Positions 5,867 to 9,071 of a stretch of DNA of 9,071 nucleotides are shown in pieces. The notes beneath the pieces are model-generated. The model was not told the DNA's origin. It saw nothing but the letters and a program-made list of their open reading frames with translations, and did not search any database. How positions within the stretch are numbered: the first letter of the stretch is position 1; each line of letters begins with the position of its first letter. The position numbers were made by a program, and so were the translations under genes. Source of the DNA: Dehalococcoidia bacterium UBA6808 (lineage in GTDB: Bacteria > Chloroflexota > Dehalococcoidia > GIF9 > UBA5629). The stretch lies in assembly GCA_002452695.1 (NCBI GenBank), contig DKFA01000090.1, forward strand, positions 1 through 9,071, written 5' to 3'.

Positions 5867-6067
5867 ATGAAGTTTACCACAAATCTTTTTAGCCAGATTC
5901 TCCAGATTATTCCCCGGGTCTCTTTTCTGCGGCTGGTCCATGAGTGCGGAGCAGAACGCCACGCCAAGGGTTTCTCCTCCTGGGGCCAGTATGTCGCCAT
6001 GCTCTTCTGTCAACTGGCCCAGGCCAAGAGCCTGCGGGAGATCAGCGACAGATTGGCCGTCTGCTAA
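5867..6067 (+). pseudogene. Truncated IS4-family transposase (DUF4372 N-terminal domain)
   Basis: The 66 residues match the DUF4372 N-terminal region of IS4-family transposases: LFSQILQIIPRVSFLRLV (7-24), then FSSWGQYVAMLFCQLA (36-51), then SLREISDRLAV (54-64). Family proteins continue for several hundred residues with an RNase H-like DDE nuclease domain. Here a TAA follows Cys66 and no frame downstream resumes transposase-like sequence, so this is a deletion breakpoint rather than a simple frameshift. The product would be inactive. The start ATG has AAGGAG 8 nt upstream, but it lies inside the hairpin described above. Confidence 0.8.
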
Positions 6068-6355
6068 ACCGAAAATCGTACAATGCTTAGATTTTTCTGG
6101 AATTATACCGACGATGCCCAAGGCGTCTGTGGTTCAATGGCGGTTAAAAATATGCTGTACTGCTCACAATCAAAGCGCGACCAGCATCTCTAAACATACT
6201 TTCGCACTCATCTTTACATACATCCTAAACCTTTTACTTTCGTTGTCGTTTTTACCTGTAGATGTACATGCAGAAAAGAGGGTTCATAAGAATGATACCG
6301 AATTAATCTTCCATAAGTGATTGGACACAGAAAAATGAAAAAGGAGGTCTTTCAA
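6068..6355 (+). other. Intergenic stretch, no supported gene
   Basis: About 290 bp between the transposase breakpoint and the repeat-protein gene. From about 6180 it is AT-rich compared with the flanking genes. One frame (stop at 6318-6320) encodes a hydrophobic stretch SKHTFALIFTYILNLLLSLS followed by a signal-peptidase-like VHAEK. It has no ribosome binding site and no convincing start, so I do not call it a gene. No clear sigma-70 promoter with correct spacing was found for the downstream gene, although TTTACA occurs at 6213-6218. Confidence 0.5.
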
Positions 6356-8086
6356 GTGAAAAAACCGATCCTTATTATTCTCTCAGTACTATTATCGCTG
6401 GCCATAATTCTACCCGGTACCACTGCCGTTATGGCTGAGTCCGAAAAAGAAGCAAAGCCGCAGGCTGTGGCACGAGCTGCATTAATGATCAGGGCGCCGA
6501 ACATAGCGGAGGTAGGTCAGCCGGTAACTATAACCGTTTTCGGCAAATTCAACCACCAGCCGATAGCAGCGGCTGAGGTATATGCGCTGAAGACCGACAG
6601 GATAGCTATCACGGCTGACCAGAATAATTACTACGGCAAGAAAATAGACGTTATAAGCACGCCAGTGATTACTCCCCGACCCACTATTGCATCGGTTTTT
6701 AATGCCATTATCAGCAGATTAAAAACCAAACCGGCGCCATCTTCCGTTGGGGCTAATGCTACTGAAGTCAGAGCGGTGAAAATTGCTGAGCAAGTAGAGA
6801 ATGCGGAAGATATCGAGAAAAATGGCATTCTCCTTGGCTATACTAATGAAAAGGGCGAGTTGGTATATACCTTCAATGAGACAGGATACTTTGCCCTGGC
6901 AGCAGTTAAGAAAGGATATGATCCCGGCTTCGCCAGGATAAATGTCAGACTGACAAGCCAAAAGGCACTGGGCATTAAGGTGCCAGATAAAGCCGATGTC
7001 AACCAACCGGTTACTATGACGGTATTCGAAAGGCAGACCTCCCAGGTCATACCTGGTGCCAGGGTTTATGCCTTGAGAATGGGTGACGTGTTCGCTGCCA
7101 TACCTGCCGAAAAACCAACCACGACGATACTGACTCCGCAGCCGACCAGCGTTGCCCTCGATGTGTCGGTCGATGCCGATACAATCAAAGCGAAAGGTAT
7201 ATTCCTGGGTGAGACCGATGACAATGGTCAGTTGGTGCACAGCTTCGATAGGTCAGGGCGCTACGTCCTGGCAGCCATTAAGGATGAGTACCTGCCTGGC
7301 TTTGCCAGAATAAGCATCGGACTTGCCAGCCAGAAAGCCCTGGCCATCAGGGCACCAGACCAGGCTGAGGTAGGCGATCCAGTCAACATCGGTGTTTTTG
7401 AGAGAAATACCTCCCAGCCGATCCCCAGGGCTGCTGTCTATGCTCTGCGGCTCGGCGATGTGATTATACCCCAGGCGGCAAACTCAACGACGAAAACCGA
7501 GCCCGCGGCAGTTATTGAATTGGGAAATGCGGAAACAATAAAGAGCAAAGGATTGCTTATCGGCTATACCGATGATAAAGGTATGCTGACACACAGTTTC
7601 GAAAAAAACGGTCGTTACGTTCTGGCTGCCATAAAAGATGAATACAAACCCGGCTTTGCCAGGATAAACATTATGCTTGCTGCCCAGAAAGCTATAGGCA
7701 TCAAGGTGCCTGACAGGGCTGAGGCAGGTAAGCCAATCAATATAGTAACTTATGACAGAAATAACTATCAGCCCGTACCCAAATCTGCTGTCTATGCTCT
7801 GAGGATAGGCGAGCCCGATGGCGCCATACCTCTACCTTTCGAAGCCTTAATTAAACCCGAAGCAACATCCTCTGCGGAAGCCGAAAAAAACGCTGCCGAC
7901 ATTAAGATGAAAGGCATTTTTCTGGGCTATACCAATGAGAATGCGCACCTTGCCTATGCTTTTGAAAAACCTGGGCACTATTTACTCGTGGCAATTAAAG
8001 ACACCTATTTACCTGGGTTTGCCCGAATTAACATTATTTCCAGCAAAATAGTTCCCGGGCCTACCGATATCGGCACACCAAAATAA
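6356..8086 (+). CDS. Predicted secreted protein with four Ig-like tandem repeats, function unknown
   Basis: The 576-residue protein begins at GTG 6356, chosen because AGGAGG (6342-6347) lies 8 nt upstream and the product then opens with a classic Sec signal peptide: KK, a hydrophobic core (4-20) and VMA|ES as the likely cleavage site after residue 27. No lipobox Cys, LPxTG motif, S-layer domain or C-terminal membrane helix is seen. The mature part is four copies of one repeat, about 39-198, 199-322, 323-440 and 441-562. Each has (K/R)A(L/I)xI(K/R)(A/V)P, a (P/D/N)x(T/N)IxVF strand, VYAL, a variable Thr/Ala/Pro-rich loop, IKxKG(I/L)xLGYT, then GxYxLAAIK and a near-invariant PGFARI. The pattern suggests beta-sandwich (Ig- or carboxypeptidase-regulatory-like) modules. 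Repeat 1 has a longer loop. I do not recognise the family; surface adhesion or cell-envelope structure is inference. Confidence 0.85.
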   Translation: MKKPILIILSVLLSLAIILPGTTAVMAESEKEAKPQAVARAALMIRAPNIAEVGQPVTITVFGKFNHQPIAAAEVYALKTDRIAITADQNNYYGKKIDVISTPVITPRPTIASVFNAIISRLKTKPAPSSVGANATEVRAVKIAEQVENAEDIEKNGILLGYTNEKGELVYTFNETGYFALAAVKKGYDPGFARINVRLTSQKALGIKVPDKADVNQPVTMTVFERQTSQVIPGARVYALRMGDVFAAIPAEKPTTTILTPQPTSVALDVSVDADTIKAKGIFLGETDDNGQLVHSFDRSGRYVLAAIKDEYLPGFARISIGLASQKALAIRAPDQAEVGDPVNIGVFERNTSQPIPRAAVYALRLGDVIIPQAANSTTKTEPAAVIELGNAETIKSKGLLIGYTDDKGMLTHSFEKNGRYVLAAIKDEYKPGFARINIMLAAQKAIGIKVPDRAEAGKPINIVTYDRNNYQPVPKSAVYALRIGEPDGAIPLPFEALIKPEATSSAEAEKNAADIKMKGIFLGYTNENAHLAYAFEKPGHYLLVAIKDTYLPGFARINIISSKIVPGPTDIGTPK

Positions 8087-8110
8087 TAAGGCGGTCGGTT
8101 CTTGTAAAGC

Positions 8111-8145
8111 TATATAGGGGCGATTTAATAAATCGCCCCTATATA
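8111..8145 (+). terminator. Perfect 16-bp palindromic hairpin after the repeat-protein gene
   Basis: TATATAGGGGCGATTT (8111-8126) and its exact complement (8130-8145) flank a 3-nt loop AAT, 24 nt after the stop. Strength and position suit a terminator, but there is no U-tract on either strand. It could instead be a dispersed palindromic (REP-like) element. Confidence 0.55.
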
Positions 8146-8339
8146 TTAGCCTCGGGGACGACCAGAAATAACATGTAAGTGAGGCGTTTTCAGTCAGTTG
8201 TTGACTGCTTCTGAACGCCGCTTTGGGGAATACCCGAGCTGATTTTTCTCTACCTTCCAAACCTAATTCTTCTTTCACGGGCTGAACTCAATAACTCCGA
8301 TCGAGAGTTTTAAGATGAACCATTTCTACAAAACCATGT
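8146..8339 (+). other. Non-coding spacer with one hairpin
   Basis: No gene is supported here. One inverted repeat stands out: GGCGTT (8183-8188) pairs with AACGCC (8214-8219), and inside it CAGTCA (8191-8196) with TGACTG (8202-8207). An alternative fold extends the outer stem by CAG/CTG with a TT bulge. It could be a weak terminator or a leftover end of the adjacent decayed insertion sequence; the sequence does not decide. Confidence 0.5.
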
Positions 8340-8708
8340 TATGCCGATGAAGACAATCTGTATGATGCTCTGGACTGGCTGGAAACCCGGCAGGCCGGCA
8401 TCGAGCGCAAGCCGGCGAATCGGCGCTTCAGCGAGGGCTGCCTGGTACTGTGTGACCTGACGTCTGTTGCCTGCGCCGGCAACCGTTGCCCCCTGGCTGA
8501 ATTCGGTTACCGCCGGAGCATGCGGGACGCAAGCGCTATCGCCAGATGCGCGTCGGACTGGTATGCGCCTGGGAGGGGATATCGGTGTCGGTCAAGGTCT
8601 TTCCCGGAAATACAAAAGACGCTGCCACGGTCCACGGTCAGGTGCAGAAGCTGCGGCAGAGCTACCAGGCGGGACGGCTGGCGCTGGTGGGTGACCGGGG
8701 CATCCTCG

Positions 8709-8736
8709 CTGATATCCGCCTGCGTAAGGACGTAGC
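8709..8736 (+). repeat. 28-bp direct repeat, copy 1
   Basis: The segment from CTGATATCCG to GACGTAGC is exactly repeated at 8770-8797. This copy is in frame with piece B of the decayed transposase (ADIRLRKDVA). Confidence 0.95.
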
Positions 8737-8769
8737 GGACGGATTGTACGCAGATCTAATACTCTACTC

Positions 8770-8797
8770 CTGATATCCGCCTGCGTAAGGACGTAGC
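8770..8797 (+). repeat. 28-bp direct repeat, copy 2
   Basis: This is an exact second copy of 8709-8736, 61 bp later, in frame with piece C of the transposase. The 33 bp between the copies (8737-8769) do not resemble transposase sequence. Removing 61 bp restores a continuous DIRLRKDVALEGLDWI reading. Confidence 0.95.
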
Positions 8798-8916
8798 CCT
8801 CGAGGGGCTGGACTGGATCACCGCCCTGAGGGCACCAACTATCGCCAGCCTGGTGAAGGCAGGTAGCATCCAGCTATCTCTCTTCGTCCAGTGCGACCTG
8901 GCCGAGATCACCTCAG

Positions 8917-8950
8917 AAAACAAAAAGGCTTCGAATTGCTTCGAAGCCTT
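8917..8950 (-). terminator. Intrinsic terminator of the tRNA-fMet transcript
   Basis: AAGGCTTCGAA (8925-8935) and TTCGAAGCCTT (8940-8950) form an 11-bp stem with loop TTGC. Read on the - strand it is followed by TTTTTGTTTT (8926-8917), so it ends transcription coming from the tRNA, 14 nt past its CCA end. No U-tract follows on the + strand. Confidence 0.85.
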
Positions 8951-8963
8951 CCAGATATACTCT

Positions 8964-9039
<76 letters not shown>

Positions 9040-9049
9040 GTGGACGGTC

Positions 9050-9055
9050 ACTATA
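9050..9055 (-). promoter_or_regulatory. Extended -10 element for tRNA-fMet
   Basis: Read on the - strand, TGCTATAGT places TATAGT at 9055-9050 with an upstream TGn. This predicts a start near 9043, a few nucleotides before the tRNA. The -35 region would lie beyond the window edge, so only half the promoter is visible. Confidence 0.5.
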
Positions 9056-9071
9056 GCATGCGTCGGTGGGC

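Larger units (their letters stand above)
5799..6067 (+). mobile_element. 5' remnant of an IS4-type insertion sequence
   Basis: The leader hairpin and the first 66 codons of a DUF4372-type transposase are all that remain. The catalytic DDE region and the right end are missing. The left boundary cannot be fixed: the sequence between the stop at 5747 and the hairpin shows no obvious terminal inverted repeat or target duplication, and no partner end is seen before 6355. Confidence 0.7.
8340..8921 (+). pseudogene. Decayed IS1634-family transposase fragment
   Basis: Three pieces in different frames together read as the central part of an IS1634-type DDE transposase. Piece A (8340 to about 8520) reads YADEDNLYDALDWLE and later LVLCDLTS, whose Asp (codon 8454) would be the first catalytic residue. 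Piece B (about 8525-8736) reads RKRYRQMRVGLVCAWEG, VKVFPGNTKDAATVHGQV and LALVGDRG, whose Asp (codon 8693) would be the second. Piece C (8772 to about 8921) reads LEGLDWITALRAP, then IQLSLFVQCDLAEITSE. A frameshift separates A from B (about 8511-8525), and a 61-bp insertion separates B from C. The N-terminus, the catalytic Glu region and both IS ends are missing, so it is inactive. The higher G+C fits acquired DNA. Confidence 0.85.

Noticed and set aside
5940..6320. A 126-codon frame overlapping the transposase remnant
   Set aside because: Its first half is the transposase region in the wrong frame and it has no ribosome binding site; only the hydrophobic tail is noted as a finding.
6317..6355. 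Upstream start for the repeat-protein gene
   Set aside because: It would place 13 polar residues before the signal peptide; the GTG at 6356 has AGGAGG at 8 nt.
6481..8040. A CRISPR-like or satellite array suggested by repeated phrases
   Set aside because: The repeats are diverged, in frame and protein-level; they are Ig-like modules of one coding sequence.
8009..8278. A small - strand frame across the end of the repeat-protein gene
   Set aside because: It crosses the 16-bp palindrome, overlaps a real gene antisense and has no recognisable sequence.

Overview
The window looks like chromosomal DNA from a Chloroflexota bacterium, probably a Dehalococcoidia-type lineage. The evidence is the EF-Tu sequence, which carries a short Cys-containing insert that I associate with Chloroflexota EF-Tu, and the gene order tRNA-Thr, tuf, rpmG, secE, nusG, rplK, rplA, rplJ, rplL ending in a terminator with no rpoB behind it. 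This assignment is from memory of family sequences, not from a search.

Positions 1 to about 4806 are a compact translation/transcription operon on the + strand. It opens with the 3' end of one tRNA and a complete tRNA-Thr(GGT). These are followed by EF-Tu, L33, SecE, NusG, L11, L1, L10 and L7/L12. Genes from tuf to rplA are nearly contiguous, with gaps of 0 to 3 nt and one 11-nt overlap. A 153-nt gap before rplJ holds an L10-type autoregulatory leader that ends in an attenuator-like hairpin with a U-tract. A strong intrinsic terminator closes the operon after rplL.

Positions 4809 to 5747 hold two small independent genes. One encodes a Cys-rich protein of the TIGR04076 type. The other encodes a stand-alone helical protein resembling the RsbRD N-terminal sensor domain. 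The latter is preceded by a near-consensus sigma-70-type promoter whose spacer contains an exact DnaA-box sequence.

Positions 5748 to 6355 hold a truncated IS4-type (DUF4372) transposase remnant, preceded by a large hairpin that would hide its ribosome binding site, and then about 290 bp with no supported gene. Positions 6356 to 8086 encode a predicted secreted protein of 576 residues built from four copies of a beta-rich, Ig-like repeat. I do not recognise its function. A perfect 16-bp palindrome follows it.

Positions 8340 to about 8921 are a decayed IS1634-type transposase with both ends missing, an internal frameshift and a 61-bp insertion made by a 28-bp direct repeat. The right end carries an initiator tRNA-fMet on the - strand with its own terminator and an extended -10 element.

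The left half is ordinary core genome. The right half is accessory: IS scars flank the repeat protein, which is the least explained gene here. I see no CRISPR array, phage module or recognisable defence system.
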